Both the position numbers and the translations under genes were made by a program. Below the pieces are notes generated by a model that worked only from the letters and a program-made list of their open reading frames with translations, searched no databases and had not been told where the DNA came from. From positions 558,001 through 622,000 of the forward strand of contig OZ220494.1 of NCBI GenBank assembly GCA_965116215.1: a stretch of DNA of 64,000 bases. The letters are read 5' to 3'. Source of the DNA: CBDBKL01 sp965116215. GTDB lineage: Bacteria > Bdellovibrionota > Bdellovibrionia > Bdellovibrionales > JAKFYE01. This document shows, piece after piece, positions 45,996 through 54,888 of the stretch (positions are counted from its first letter, which is position 1; every line of letters starts with the position of its first letter).

Positions 45996-47135
45996 CTACT
46001 TTTTATTTTTTGATTTCCACCATTTTTTCCATGTATTAATTTTTTTTGCCACACTAGAATCAGAGTCATCAGGGGTGATGGCAACTCCCTTTGGATGTAT
46101 AGCCCTAAGATGCTTAACAAGACGTACTTGGATTTCACGACGATCACTCTTCTTTAAAGACTTAAAAAGAATACCTAAAACTCTATCAGTGGGATGTTCA
46201 ATCAGTCTATCAGAAGATTCAAGACGGATAAGATCGTTATCCTCTCGATTCATGAGTATTGTTTTATAAATTTTAATAATATTTGGACTCCACTTCAATC
46301 TATACTTTCGCATAAGATCTACACGCTCTTGAAGATTGTTGTTTATATCTATAATATTTCGAAAATCATCAGCATTTGGTTCGAATATTTTTTTAAGGCT
46401 AAAACCATTAAAAATTTGTAAATGAGGAGATGAAATAATCCAATTTTTTCGAGGATAAATAAAGCCCCATCTATTATCTTGTAAACTCACAATTTTATAT
46501 TTTTTTTTATCGACAATAACAGAGAAAGGAGGCACCTTTGAAGAAACAATATCAGGATGATAACGTCCTGTAATTTCTATATTATTTAAATTTTTTTCTA
46601 TTCTTTCTAGAAAATCATGATTCAAAAGAGAATGTTCTCTTCCCTCTATCTCCCACCATCCCTTTTTTTTCTTAAGAGTTAACTTCTCTTTTGCATAATG
46701 AATTTTTAAATGATTCTTAATATTAAAACTAAATTTATTAGATCCTGTAAACCAAATTCTATGAAGTGGAACAGAGTAAAACCAAGAATTATTTAAACGA
46801 AGACAATTATCACCATTACGCACAATAAGTCCATCTAAAAAAAAATCCCATTTAGTTTTTTTATTTTTTGTTATAACAACTAAAGGTCCTTTACGTATTT
46901 CTGGACAAACTCCTACTATCTTACGATCTAAAAGAGATAATAATCGATTCACTGATTCTTTTGTTACAGATTTATCTCCAATAACATATTGATCATTAAC
47001 CCTCTTAAGAACAAAGTTATCTCGACTTGATTTAATATGCCAGGAGTCAGCAAAAATATTAAAACTAAAAAAGAAAATACTCAAAGCCCAAATTATTTTA
47101 TATTTAAAACATACTAAATAATAATTTGTAATCAT
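45996..47135 (-). CDS. Exported protein of unknown function (DUF4340-like)
   Basis: A 379-residue protein with a signal-type hydrophobic N-terminus (IIWALSIFFFSFNIFA). The remainder is rich in basic residues and aromatic strands. The pattern SSRDNFVLKRVNDQYVIGDKSVTKESVNRLLSLLDRKIVG vaguely resembles DUF4340 proteins, but the match is weak. It starts at 47135, directly after the Fis-type gene stop (47136). Confidence 0.6.
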   Translation of the reverse strand: MITNYYLVCFKYKIIWALSIFFFSFNIFADSWHIKSSRDNFVLKRVNDQYVIGDKSVTKESVNRLLSLLDRKIVGVCPEIRKGPLVVITKNKKTKWDFFLDGLIVRNGDNCLRLNNSWFYSVPLHRIWFTGSNKFSFNIKNHLKIHYAKEKLTLKKKKGWWEIEGREHSLLNHDFLERIEKNLNNIEITGRYHPDIVSSKVPPFSVIVDKKKYKIVSLQDNRWGFIYPRKNWIISSPHLQIFNGFSLKKIFEPNADDFRNIIDINNNLQERVDLMRKYRLKWSPNIIKIYKTILMNREDNDLIRLESSDRLIEHPTDRVLGILFKSLKKSDRREIQVRLVKHLRAIHPKGVAITPDDSDSSVAKKINTWKKWWKSKNKK

Positions 47136-47543
47136 TTATGCAACCGTATATTTATTTGTTCTAACCTGATCAGGATCAATATTATACTGTTTTATCTTTC
47201 TATAAAGAGTAGCTCGGCCAATCCCTAAAACTTTAGCGGCTTCTGTCAAATTTCCTTTATATTCTAAGATAGCATTTCTTATAGCCTGAGCTTCCACTTC
47301 ATTCATTGGCAAAACATTTCTATTTTTATTAAACTTTCTATAATTTCTAGTGAAAGGCAATACTACATTTTCTTTCTCATCATCTAATTTTAGATGTGAA
47401 ACTTCAAAGGGATTGCTTAATTTTTTATTCCATTCTTCAATTGAAAAAATTTTGAGATCTATATTCATTTCTTCAGCCCAGATTTTAGTCTTTTCATCTA
47501 CTGAAAAACTGTCACTTATTAAATACAATTTTGAATAGGACAT
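47136..47543 (-). CDS. Fis-family HTH protein
   Basis: 135 residues. The C-terminal Fis-type HTH (NEVEAQAIRNAILEYKGNLTEAAKVLGIGRATLYRKIKQYNI, about 81-122) is the DNA-binding end of NtrC-type regulators; the N-terminal part (about 1-60) is unassigned. It has no AAA+ domain, so it would act as a simple DNA-binding regulator. It is first in the leftward cluster that ends with the rhomboid gene and may regulate it. Confidence 0.82.
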   Translation of the reverse strand: MSYSKLYLISDSFSVDEKTKIWAEEMNIDLKIFSIEEWNKKLSNPFEVSHLKLDDEKENVVLPFTRNYRKFNKNRNVLPMNEVEAQAIRNAILEYKGNLTEAAKVLGIGRATLYRKIKQYNIDPDQVRTNKYTVA

Positions 47544-47987
47544 AAACTCTCCCTCCCCTATTATTTTATTTAGCTTTTTATCATTTTATCACCGATTTAA
47601 ATAAACAATAAATCTGCCTTCTATTAAATTATCGTCGCTTTTGCCTCTTTCCTTTAAAAATTTTTTGATTTCAGACAACCTACTTTTGAATAAGTAGATA
47701 CAAAGATCTAAATTCTTCACATTCTTCTAAAATAAAGGAAGAACTTAGTCATTTTGGCTCTTTTTTTGCTTACTTCATAACTATATCTTCAGAATATACT
47801 TTTAGATATTAAGTCTTGAGCAAAAACAGAATGATATAACTCACTTGAACGTGGACAGCTTTGATTTTATTAGAAAGCAAAAATACTGATTATATGTTCA
47901 AATATTTGTAGTCGATAGTGAAAATAGATAAAAGGTTAAAAGAAGGGTTAGAGGCCATACATTTAAAATAACAAATAGAAGGACTTT
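47544..47987. other. Gene-free spacer
   Basis: 444 bp upstream of the Fis-type gene and downstream of the orphan at 47988. AT-rich, with no convincing reading frame or terminator. It must contain the promoter of the Fis-to-rhomboid cluster. Confidence 0.4.
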
Positions 47988-48449
47988 CTATCGACGGCCT
48001 GACTTGATTTTGACCTGCATCCGAGCAATTAAACTAACAGCCATCCGCTCTTGAACCTCACACATTTTTAACTCATCTCGACGATAAGACTGCTGACTTG
48101 GTGTTAGAGTTCCTAGCTCTAACTCCATTTCGTAATCCATTTTATTAGCACGTATACCCTCAAGTTCTTTAGACTGTTGCTTAAAAAGTCTCATAACTCC
48201 ACTTAAAGGGGCAACGTCAAGCCATTCATGCTTACTCTTATACCAGTTAACCATTCTCAGAAAGCGAGCTTTATTTTTTGCCAATGTAAACTCTGGATAA
48301 GAAGATTCATCCAAAGTCAATATATTTTCAGTTTCCCATTTTTCTCCCCATTTTGACTGATAAGCTCTTCCCCATTCTTTCGTTTTTTTAACGACTCTAT
48401 CAGATGTTTTATTCACTTTTTCAGCATGAATTTCACTTGTCTCTCTCAC
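47988..48449 (-). CDS. Orphan hypothetical protein
   Basis: 153 residues, cytoplasmic, very rich in charged residues and predicted helical (RETSEIHAEKVNKTSDRVVKKTKEW...; ELEGIRANKMDYEMELELGT). No family is recognised. It is isolated between two gene-free stretches, 444 bp downstream and 718 bp upstream. Confidence 0.6.
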   Translation of the reverse strand: MRETSEIHAEKVNKTSDRVVKKTKEWGRAYQSKWGEKWETENILTLDESSYPEFTLAKNKARFLRMVNWYKSKHEWLDVAPLSGVMRLFKQQSKELEGIRANKMDYEMELELGTLTPSQQSYRRDELKMCEVQERMAVSLIARMQVKIKSGRR

Positions 48450-48722
48450 AGAATTCTCTCCTCATGATCTTTACGCCTAGATCTATCACACTTTTCCTAT
48501 TTTTAAAACTATCTGTCGCAATTAAAATAGAACACAAAAAAATTCTATACCCGATATGTTTATTTTTCATAGTATTTTCATAGAGTTATAAAATTCTAAC
48601 CAAAAAGAACTGAGTCAATAACACTTTTGAGTAAACCTCTATAGCTGGTATTTGTATTTCCTCTTCCATTAACACATCCCCCTCTTAGAACATTTATTCT
48701 CAGGTGGAGGATTTTTTCAGGA

Positions 48723-48771
48723 TTCTAAAACAAGTTCTCTTACAAGCGCAGGACATATTTGCTCTGAGGTT
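48723..48771 (+). repeat. Dispersed intergenic repeat, partial copy C
   Basis: About 49 bp matching 48878-48915 in the same orientation at about 27 of 37 aligned positions by eye, with the shared blocks AGTT-TCT, GCGCAGG and TAT-TGC. It appears to be a degenerate partial copy of the neighbouring element. Confidence 0.4.
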
Positions 48772-48861
48772 CGTACCACAGGCAAAAAATGAGGTTAGAC
48801 TTTACCATGAGCTGCGAATATTAAGAATTATTTACGCCACCTAGAGAATGAGAAGAAGAAA

Positions 48862-49040
48862 GAGTTTTTCTTTGGGCTTCCAAAATGAGTTTTCTGAGGC
48901 GCAGGGCGTATCTGCAGGAAGACAATTCTATACTTGACTGCATCGAGCACTATCCAGCTTACGCTTTTAGGCTGTGGCAGAGACGAGCCTGCGGACCTCA
49001 GAGCTGGTTGAGCTTTTGGAAGCTCAAAGAAAAACTTTTC
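48862..49040. repeat. Dispersed intergenic repeat, copy B with inverted ends
   Basis: About 180 bp with inverted ends. The left end (AGTTTTTCTTTGGGCTTCC) and the reverse complement of the right end (AGTTTTTCTTTGAGCTTCC) differ at one position in 19, and the similarity continues, weaker, through CTGAGG. The reverse-complement half matches copy A at 11270-11400. The form is that of a miniature inverted-repeat element with no gene inside. Confidence 0.65.
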
Positions 49041-49167
49041 TCTGTTGTTTATACTTAAAAAAGTAAATCCAGAAAGGAAACAAGATTATTCTATTCCCAA
49101 TCGCATCGAACCCTTTAATACTTTAATAAAAAACTCTTTATATGAAGTATTAATTCTCCACACTACC

Positions 49168-51222
49168 TTAAGTTTTTATAAATGAATTAGGACTTCTCAA
49201 TTGGAAAAGGTAGACAACCATAAACAATCCCATCCCCATTATATTCCAACCCCAGACTCCAAGATCAAATATCTGATTTATATAATCTGTTCTAAAAAGA
49301 ATAACGGCTGATAGTACTAATAAAACTATTTCATACCACCTATTCTTTCGATTTAAGAAGTTCTGTAGAATACCCACAAAAGCAAACATAGCAATAACAG
49401 TTGATAAAAATATAATGGCTATATCTAACCATGAGTGAACATCTATAAGAAGAATGTTTGTATTAAATATAAACATGAAAGGAAGAATCGCTGTTCTCAT
49501 ATCATATCTAAATCCCTGAACTCCGACTTTAATAGGATTTTCCTTTGCAATAGCCCCAGCAGCATAAGCTGCTAAGCCCACTGGTGGAGTATCGTCAGCT
49601 AATATACCAAAATAAAAACAAAATAGATGAGCTGCCACTAAAGGCACTGTCAAACCTGCACCTTCACTTAATTCAAGAACTGCAGGAACTGTCAAAGAAG
49701 CCATAACTATATAATTAGCCGTTGTTGGAAGCCCCATGCCCAAAAGTAAACTAACAACAGCTGTAATAATTAAAAGTAAAAATATATTTCCACCTGAAAG
49801 TAAATCTATTAAATCGGTAATTACTCCTCCCAACCCCAAAGTAACAATGCCAACAATAATACCTGCTGCTGCAACAGCAACTCCAATAGACATCATATTT
49901 TTTCCGCCCATGACCAAACTATTCCAAATATCAGAACAAGAAGCTTTAAGAGCCCCTTTATAATCTTTTTCTTTTTTATGTGTATCCCAAAGTTGATGAA
50001 GAATAATGAGTGCAGCAAGCGATATAATGGCATAATACGCCGATAACATTGCAGATCTTCTCTCAATCACTAATTGATAAAGAAGAAAACCTATAGGAAT
50101 AATGTAATGTATACCCGAAAGAAATGTGTTCCAAAACTGGGGAAGCTCTTTTTTTGATAAACCCTTAATACCTATTTTTAACGCTTCAATATGGACAACA
50201 TAAATCAAAGCAATATAACTAGCTACAGCAGGAACAAATGCCGCCTTAATTACCTCAAAATAGGTTAAATTACAATATTCAGCAATAATAAAAGCAGCTG
50301 CGCCCATTATGGGGGGCATAAGCTGACCATTTGTACTAGCTGCAACTTCTACAGCCGCTGCTTTAAAACCTGGAAATCCCGTTCGCTTCATTAATGGGAT
50401 CGTAAAAGTACCTGTGGTCACCGTATTAGCAATACTTGATCCTGAGACCATCCCTGTTAATCCACTAGCTAGAACAGCAGCTTTAGCTGGTCCTCCACGA
50501 AAACGCCCCAATAAACTAAAAGCCAATTGAATAAAATACTGCCCACCACCTGATCTATCTAACATAGCTCCAAAAAGCACAAATAAAAATACAGTTTGTG
50601 CAGATACATCTAAGGGCACACCAAATATACCCTCTCCTCCAAGTGCTAGTTTACCGACAACTTTAGAAAGAGAAGCATTTTTGAAAGCTATAATATCTGG
50701 CATCGACTCACTAAAAAAACTATAAATTATAAAAATAGAGGCTATAACTGCTAAAGCAGGACCTAGTGATCTTCGTGCGGCCTCTAATAAAAATAAGATA
50801 AGAATCGAGCCAACGACCATATCCCTTAATATGGGTGCTCCAGCTCGTGCACCAACGCCCTCATAATCAAAGGCCAAATACAGTGCTGCACCTGCAGAAA
50901 CAATAGCAAAAATATAATCAAAAAAAGGTATTCCTGATTGACGAATGAAAAGGGAACTGAATTTCCCTCCCCTATAAATTTTTTCTCTTAAAAATGGATT
51001 CTTTATGATTGGATAGCAGAAATACACAAGGGTAATGGCAAAAGCCAAATGAATACAACGTACAATCTCAGAGTTTAAGAGTAAAAACTTAGGGAGAGCT
51101 AATTGAAAAAGGGACCAAGAAGCAGCTATAATAGAAACAAGTCCAGCAGAAAAACCAATTAATTTCCTAGAACCATGTTCAGAGGAAGAAGCTACAATTT
51201 CTTCAGATGATAAGGAACTCAT
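49168..51222 (-). CDS. TRAP transporter, fused 4TM/12TM permease
   Basis: 684 residues, essentially all membrane helices, the fused small and large permease subunits of TAXI-type TRAP systems. GAMLDRSGGGQYFIQLAFSLLGRFRGGPAKAAVLASGLTGMVSGSS is the DctM-like signature near residue 217. Further DctM-type motifs are GLPTTANYIVMASL and LAAHLFCFYFGILADDTPPVGLAAYAAGAIA near the C-terminal third. It partners the TAXI binding protein immediately upstream (51323-52375). The substrate is unknown. Confidence 0.92.
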   Translation of the reverse strand: MSSLSSEEIVASSSEHGSRKLIGFSAGLVSIIAASWSLFQLALPKFLLLNSEIVRCIHLAFAITLVYFCYPIIKNPFLREKIYRGGKFSSLFIRQSGIPFFDYIFAIVSAGAALYLAFDYEGVGARAGAPILRDMVVGSILILFLLEAARRSLGPALAVIASIFIIYSFFSESMPDIIAFKNASLSKVVGKLALGGEGIFGVPLDVSAQTVFLFVLFGAMLDRSGGGQYFIQLAFSLLGRFRGGPAKAAVLASGLTGMVSGSSIANTVTTGTFTIPLMKRTGFPGFKAAAVEVAASTNGQLMPPIMGAAAFIIAEYCNLTYFEVIKAAFVPAVASYIALIYVVHIEALKIGIKGLSKKELPQFWNTFLSGIHYIIPIGFLLYQLVIERRSAMLSAYYAIISLAALIILHQLWDTHKKEKDYKGALKASCSDIWNSLVMGGKNMMSIGVAVAAAGIIVGIVTLGLGGVITDLIDLLSGGNIFLLLIITAVVSLLLGMGLPTTANYIVMASLTVPAVLELSEGAGLTVPLVAAHLFCFYFGILADDTPPVGLAAYAAGAIAKENPIKVGVQGFRYDMRTAILPFMFIFNTNILLIDVHSWLDIAIIFLSTVIAMFAFVGILQNFLNRKNRWYEIVLLVLSAVILFRTDYINQIFDLGVWGWNIMGMGLFMVVYLFQLRSPNSFIKT

Positions 51223-51237
51223 TTTTTATCTCATATA

Positions 51238-51267
51238 AAACGATAGAGTTTATAAACTCTATCGTTT
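51238..51267. promoter_or_regulatory. 30-bp perfect palindrome between binding protein and permease genes
   Basis: A perfect self-complementary sequence centred on TTTATAAA, with arms beginning AAACGATAGAG. It lies between the TAXI gene stop and the permease start. In RNA it would form a strong hairpin of 12 or more bp that could damp permease expression relative to the binding protein, as found in other transporter operons. No long T run follows on either strand. Confidence 0.5.
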
Positions 51268-51316
51268 AGAGAATTAAAAATGATAAAAGCCTCTCTCAAA
51301 GCCCTAACCTTCACCC

Positions 51317-51340
51317 AATCCATCAAAGCAGCGATGGATT
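51317..51340 (-). other. Hairpin at the end of the TAXI gene
   Basis: AATCCATC (51317-51324) and GATGGATT (51333-51340) form an 8-bp inverted repeat around an 8-nt loop that spans the TAXI gene stop codon. It may protect or end the binding-protein mRNA. Confidence 0.35.
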
Positions 51341-52375
51341 CACTTTCTTAATGAGTTTGGATTCCTTATAGTACTTGACTGCACCAGGATGAAGAGGAGC
51401 TGATAGCCCCTTTAACATATCTTTCTTAGTCAAATGACTAAAAGCCGGATGCAATCGTTTAAACTTTTCTATATTTTCAAATACCTCTTTTGTCACAGCA
51501 TAGACAACATTATCTGAGACCTTGGAAGACGTCAGAAAAGTGGCTTTAACGCCGATTGTAGGAATATCTTTTTTTCCATTAATGGCCATAGGGTAAACAT
51601 TCTTAGGAATTTTCGTTTTTGCATAGTAAGGATATTTCTTTAATAAGGCTTTCATATTTTTTATAGGAATAAATCTGACTTTTTGTCGACCAGATGTCGC
51701 CTCAGTAATTGCCCCACTGGGATGCCCAACAGTATAAAAAAAAGCGTCTATACGACCATCCTGTAACATCTTTGGAGCCTCTGCTGCCTTCAAAGCCTCC
51801 GCTTGAAAGTCTTTTTTCCAATTCATCCCTAAAACTGAAAAAATATCCAAAGCATTATTTCTATGACCACTCCCATGATTACCAATATTGATCACTTTCC
51901 CCTTAATATCTTTCAATCGCTTAATTTTAGATTTTTTAGATGCTACTAATGTCACAGCTTCAGAATGAATACTAAAAACAGACCTTAAAGTTTTTTGAGG
52001 CCCCTGTTTTTCCCATTCTTTTAAACCATTTAAAGCTCTATATTGTGTATCAGATTGTACAATACCAAATTCTATATCTCTTGACAGTAATGCATTAACA
52101 TTAAAGACAGATCCCCCTGTTGACTCCACACTAGCTCTAACATTATGAATATTCTTTTTTTCATTCACAAGCTTAGCAATAGCTCCACCTGTAGGATAGT
52201 ATATACCTGTTACACCACCAGTACCTATTGTCACAAATTCTTTTTTTGCAACAAGAAGCGGAGACCATAAAACCAGAAAAAGAGCAAATAAACTAAAATA
52301 TCCTTTATTATTGCCTCTCTTAATTTTTCCTATACCTTTAAAAAATCTTTTACTTATTGAAATATTGTTTTCCAT
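51323..52375 (-). CDS. TAXI-family TRAP solute-binding protein
   Basis: 350 residues. TIGTGGVTGIYYPTGGAIAKLVN near residue 50 is the TAXI signature. An uncleaved or signal-type hydrophobic stretch (FSLFALFLVLWSPLLVA, about 27-43) follows an unusually long basic N-terminus (MENNISISKRFFKGIGKIKRGNNK). It binds a carboxylate-type solute in the periplasm for the permease that follows. Only the fused permease follows; no separate small subunit is present. Confidence 0.92.
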   Translation of the reverse strand: MENNISISKRFFKGIGKIKRGNNKGYFSLFALFLVLWSPLLVAKKEFVTIGTGGVTGIYYPTGGAIAKLVNEKKNIHNVRASVESTGGSVFNVNALLSRDIEFGIVQSDTQYRALNGLKEWEKQGPQKTLRSVFSIHSEAVTLVASKKSKIKRLKDIKGKVINIGNHGSGHRNNALDIFSVLGMNWKKDFQAEALKAAEAPKMLQDGRIDAFFYTVGHPSGAITEATSGRQKVRFIPIKNMKALLKKYPYYAKTKIPKNVYPMAINGKKDIPTIGVKATFLTSSKVSDNVVYAVTKEVFENIEKFKRLHPAFSHLTKKDMLKGLSAPLHPGAVKYYKESKLIKKVNPSLL

Positions 52376-52911
52376 ATAAGCTCTCCTTATAACTTTCTTA
52401 ATATAAAATCTATTCTATTTACAAAACTTAGCAAATTGAAATGATATAGTGTATTAGGGTAATCTCTTTTCGGATAAAAATCTACGCTCAATTTTTAATA
52501 TACCCTTCTGTGTCAACTCAAGATAGGGTCTTTTCAACATTGAAAATTCACTTAAATCACCAGTTTTCCAAATCATTTATTCAACATTCTTTATTTGATA
52601 AAATATAAAAGTACCTGCACATCAAAACTTTTAAACACTAAGATATATAAGAGGATGATGAGAGGGTTTCAAAATCTTTAATACAATACAAATTTGATCA
52701 GACGCACTTTAAGTCTTCAAATATACTTGACGATATGCAAAAAATTCATTTTGAATCTAGTGACTATTAAATCCATCCTCAAATTATTTATTCCTATTTT
52801 TCTCAAAATGAAACACAATACCAATCTTTTAGGATAAATATATTCACTTTATTTACTATTTTTCCAATAAATTATCAATTCAAATAAGAAACCTATGATA
52901 CCATTACCTTT
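52376..52911. other. Divergent gene-free region
   Basis: 536 bp between the TAXI gene and the WG-repeat gene. On the minus strand TTGACA occurs near 52515, but no -10 sequence at the right spacing is convincing. No reading frame, RNA or strong hairpin is seen. Confidence 0.4.
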
Positions 52912-54195
52912 ATGAAGACTGACTCTATTTTCGCCGTTAAAATCTTTAAGGTTTCTAAGTGCAAAAGCTTTAAAATTTCTCAACTGCCCCCGTTTCTACT
53001 TCTTATGATAATTTCCCTTTTTATTCCAAATAGAGGACAAACTGATAACAAAAGAAAACTAATGGATTACAACCAATGTGGAATTCGCTACAACTGTGTC
53101 TATAAATTTGTTATAGATCCAAAGTTTGAAGATGCCTATAACTTCTATGAAGGCTTAGCACCTGTTAAAAAAAATGGAAAATGGGGATTTATTAAACAAG
53201 ATGGAAAATTTGTTATTAAACCAAAATTTGATGGTGTTTTAGGCTTTCATAAGGAATTAGCAGCTGCTAAAAAAGGCAAAAAATGGGGATTTATTAAACA
53301 AGATGGAAAATTTGTTATTAAACCAAAATTTAAAAAAGCTTTTAATTTTAACAAAGAACTTGCCACTGTGAAGTTGGATCAGAAATGGGGAGTTATAAAT
53401 AAAAAGGGGAAATTTGTTATTCCACCTAAATTTGATAAAAGTTTAAGTTTTTTAAATGATAAGTTAGCAATTGCTACCATTAATAAAAAATCAGGTTTTA
53501 TTAATGAAAAAGGAAAATTTGTTATCCCTGCAAAATTTGATGAAGCCTCTGTCTTTCATGAAGATTTAGCTGCTGTCAAAGACAATGGGAAGTGGGGTTT
53601 TATCAATGGCAAAGGGGAATTTGTCATTCCACCAATATTTGACAGTGCTTTAAATTTTCGTGATGGATTAACTGTCGTCAAAAAGAAAGGAAAATCAGGA
53701 TTTATTAATAAAAAAGGAAAATTTGTTATTCCACCTCAATTTGATGACGCCTTCAACTTCTATTTAAACTTGGCTAAAGTGAAAAAAAATGGAAAATTAG
53801 GATTTATTAATAAAAAAGGAAAATTTGTTATTCCACCTCAATTTGATGACGCCTCTTACTTTCATGAAAAAATAGCAGCTATCAAAAAGAAGGGAAAATG
53901 GGGAGCTATAAATAAAAAAGGCAAAATTGTTCTCCCATTAAAATTTGATCAAGTCTTTGACTTTACTGGAGAGCTAGCAACTGTTAAAGAAGGTAACAAA
54001 TGGGGTCTCATTAATAAAAAAGGACAATATATTATCAGACCACAATTTGCTGAAACCTTTCACTTGAACGAGGGATTAGCTGCTGTCAAAATAAATGGAA
54101 AGGCAGGATTTATCAAACTAATAAGTCAACCTATACCTTCAAATAGAGAAATCAAAAAATCAAAAAAAGAAAATAAAATAAAAACACGTCTTTAA
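52912..54195 (+). CDS. WG-repeat protein, ten repeats
   Basis: 427 residues: hydrophobic N-terminal segment (LPPFLLLMIISLFIP, likely signal or anchor), then ten WG repeats of about 34 residues (WGFI...GKFVIPPKFD-type) from about residue 60 to 410, then a basic tail. WG repeats probably form a beta-propeller-like fold; function is not assigned in general. Repeats 6 and 7 share 56 identical nucleotides. The gene is isolated and may be an envelope or secreted protein. Confidence 0.85.
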   Translation: MKTDSIFAVKIFKVSKCKSFKISQLPPFLLLMIISLFIPNRGQTDNKRKLMDYNQCGIRYNCVYKFVIDPKFEDAYNFYEGLAPVKKNGKWGFIKQDGKFVIKPKFDGVLGFHKELAAAKKGKKWGFIKQDGKFVIKPKFKKAFNFNKELATVKLDQKWGVINKKGKFVIPPKFDKSLSFLNDKLAIATINKKSGFINEKGKFVIPAKFDEASVFHEDLAAVKDNGKWGFINGKGEFVIPPIFDSALNFRDGLTVVKKKGKSGFINKKGKFVIPPQFDDAFNFYLNLAKVKKNGKLGFINKKGKFVIPPQFDDASYFHEKIAAIKKKGKWGAINKKGKIVLPLKFDQVFDFTGELATVKEGNKWGLINKKGQYIIRPQFAETFHLNEGLAAVKINGKAGFIKLISQPIPSNREIKKSKKENKIKTRL

Positions 54196-54349
54196 TAGAT
54201 TAAAATAGATTTTACCTTTGGAGAACAGTCATATTCTCCCATCTGTTCTGCGATTTTAAAAATATGTTCTTTTTTTTATTATTTTAAAAAAAGTACGGTG
54301 CAACTTCTGATTGGACTCTACGGGATCCTCAACCAGTGTTATAGTGAGA

Positions 54350-54452
54350 CTCACTATCCACAAAGATCAGTAGTTTTAAGAGTACTAAGAAGTACAGCTT
54401 TTGGAAGCCCCTCACTATCTACAAAAATCAGTAGTGTTTAAGGGCACTAAGA
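54350..54452 (+). repeat. Imperfect direct repeat, two copies
   Basis: 54350-54390 and 54411-54452 share CTCACTATC-ACAAA-ATCAGTAGT and CACTAAGA/TACTAAGA. They differ at a few positions and one inserted base, and are 20 bp apart. The linker contains AGCTTTTGGAAG, a 12-bp match to repeat copies A and B, which may be chance. Confidence 0.6.
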
Positions 54453-54479
54453 CTTTGTTTTTCTAAAAAAAGTCTTTTT
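54449..54479 (+). terminator. Rho-independent terminator candidate
   Basis: AAGACTTT (54449-54456) pairs with AAAGTCTT (54469-54476) across a 12-nt loop and is followed by T residues to 54479. It could end the WG-gene transcript 250 nt after its stop. Confidence 0.5.
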
Positions 54480-54550
54480 ATCCAAAAACAAAAAATGAAA
54501 ATGTCGACTTAAAGCTCCATATCATCTATTTTATATAATTATTGGAAAGT

Positions 54551-54627
54551 GCGCCGGTAGCTCAACTGGATAGAGCACCAGACTTCGGATCTGGGGGTTG
54601 GGAGTTCAAATCTTCCCCGGCGCACCA
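54551..54627 (+). tRNA. tRNA-Arg (UCG)
   Basis: A 77-nt cloverleaf: acceptor GCGCCGG / CCGGCGC, D-arm TAGCTCAACTGGATAGAGC, anticodon stem-loop CCAGA-CTTCGGA-TCTGG with anticodon TCG, variable loop GGGTT, T-arm GGGAG-TTCAAAT-CTTCC with one G-T pair, and encoded ACCA end. Confidence 0.94.
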
Positions 54628-54888
54628 AATTTTTTTAAACTATTACCCCTTCTCAAGAAAAACATCTTCCTATAAACAATTGATAGGGCTAGAAAATACC
54701 TGTAGAAGCCACCGTCGCTCTTTAAACAAATAGAAATCAACAGGCCCGGTCTTATATTAATAGAAGTCACTTTCCATGTGTATTTTCAGTCTTTCACTAG
54801 AAAATGGCATAAAGTTTATATTCCTTTATTAACAAAAAATAGGCTATAAGTACCTCTTATAACCTAGAAATCTATAGGACATAGCACC

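Larger units (their letters stand above)
48450..49167. other. Repeat-rich gene-free region
   Basis: 718 bp between the orphan gene and the TRAP permease gene. It contains a nearly 180-bp imperfect inverted-repeat element (48862-49040) and a partial direct copy of one of its ends (48723-48771). The flanking stretches show nothing recognisable. Confidence 0.5.
54196..54550. other. Spacer with tandem direct repeats and a terminator
   Basis: 355 bp between the WG gene and tRNA-Arg. It holds a directly repeated segment of about 41 bp (54350-54390 and 54411-54452) and the terminator-like hairpin at 54449-54479. The rest is AT-rich and featureless. Confidence 0.45.

Noticed and set aside
47911..47995. 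GTCGATAG / CTATCGAC inverted repeat across 70 bp
   Set aside because: The arms are 8 bp with a long loop and one arm is in the coding end of the orphan gene; probably chance.
48906..49050. Open frame through repeat copy B (contains CIEHYPAYAFRLW)
   Set aside because: There is no start codon, and the frame shifts relative to copy A. The copies are better explained as non-coding repeats, although CIE-YPAY-F is shared.
54390..54410. Third copy of the dispersed A/B repeat
   Set aside because: Only AGCTTTTGGAAG is shared; too short to call a copy, noted only as a possible relation.
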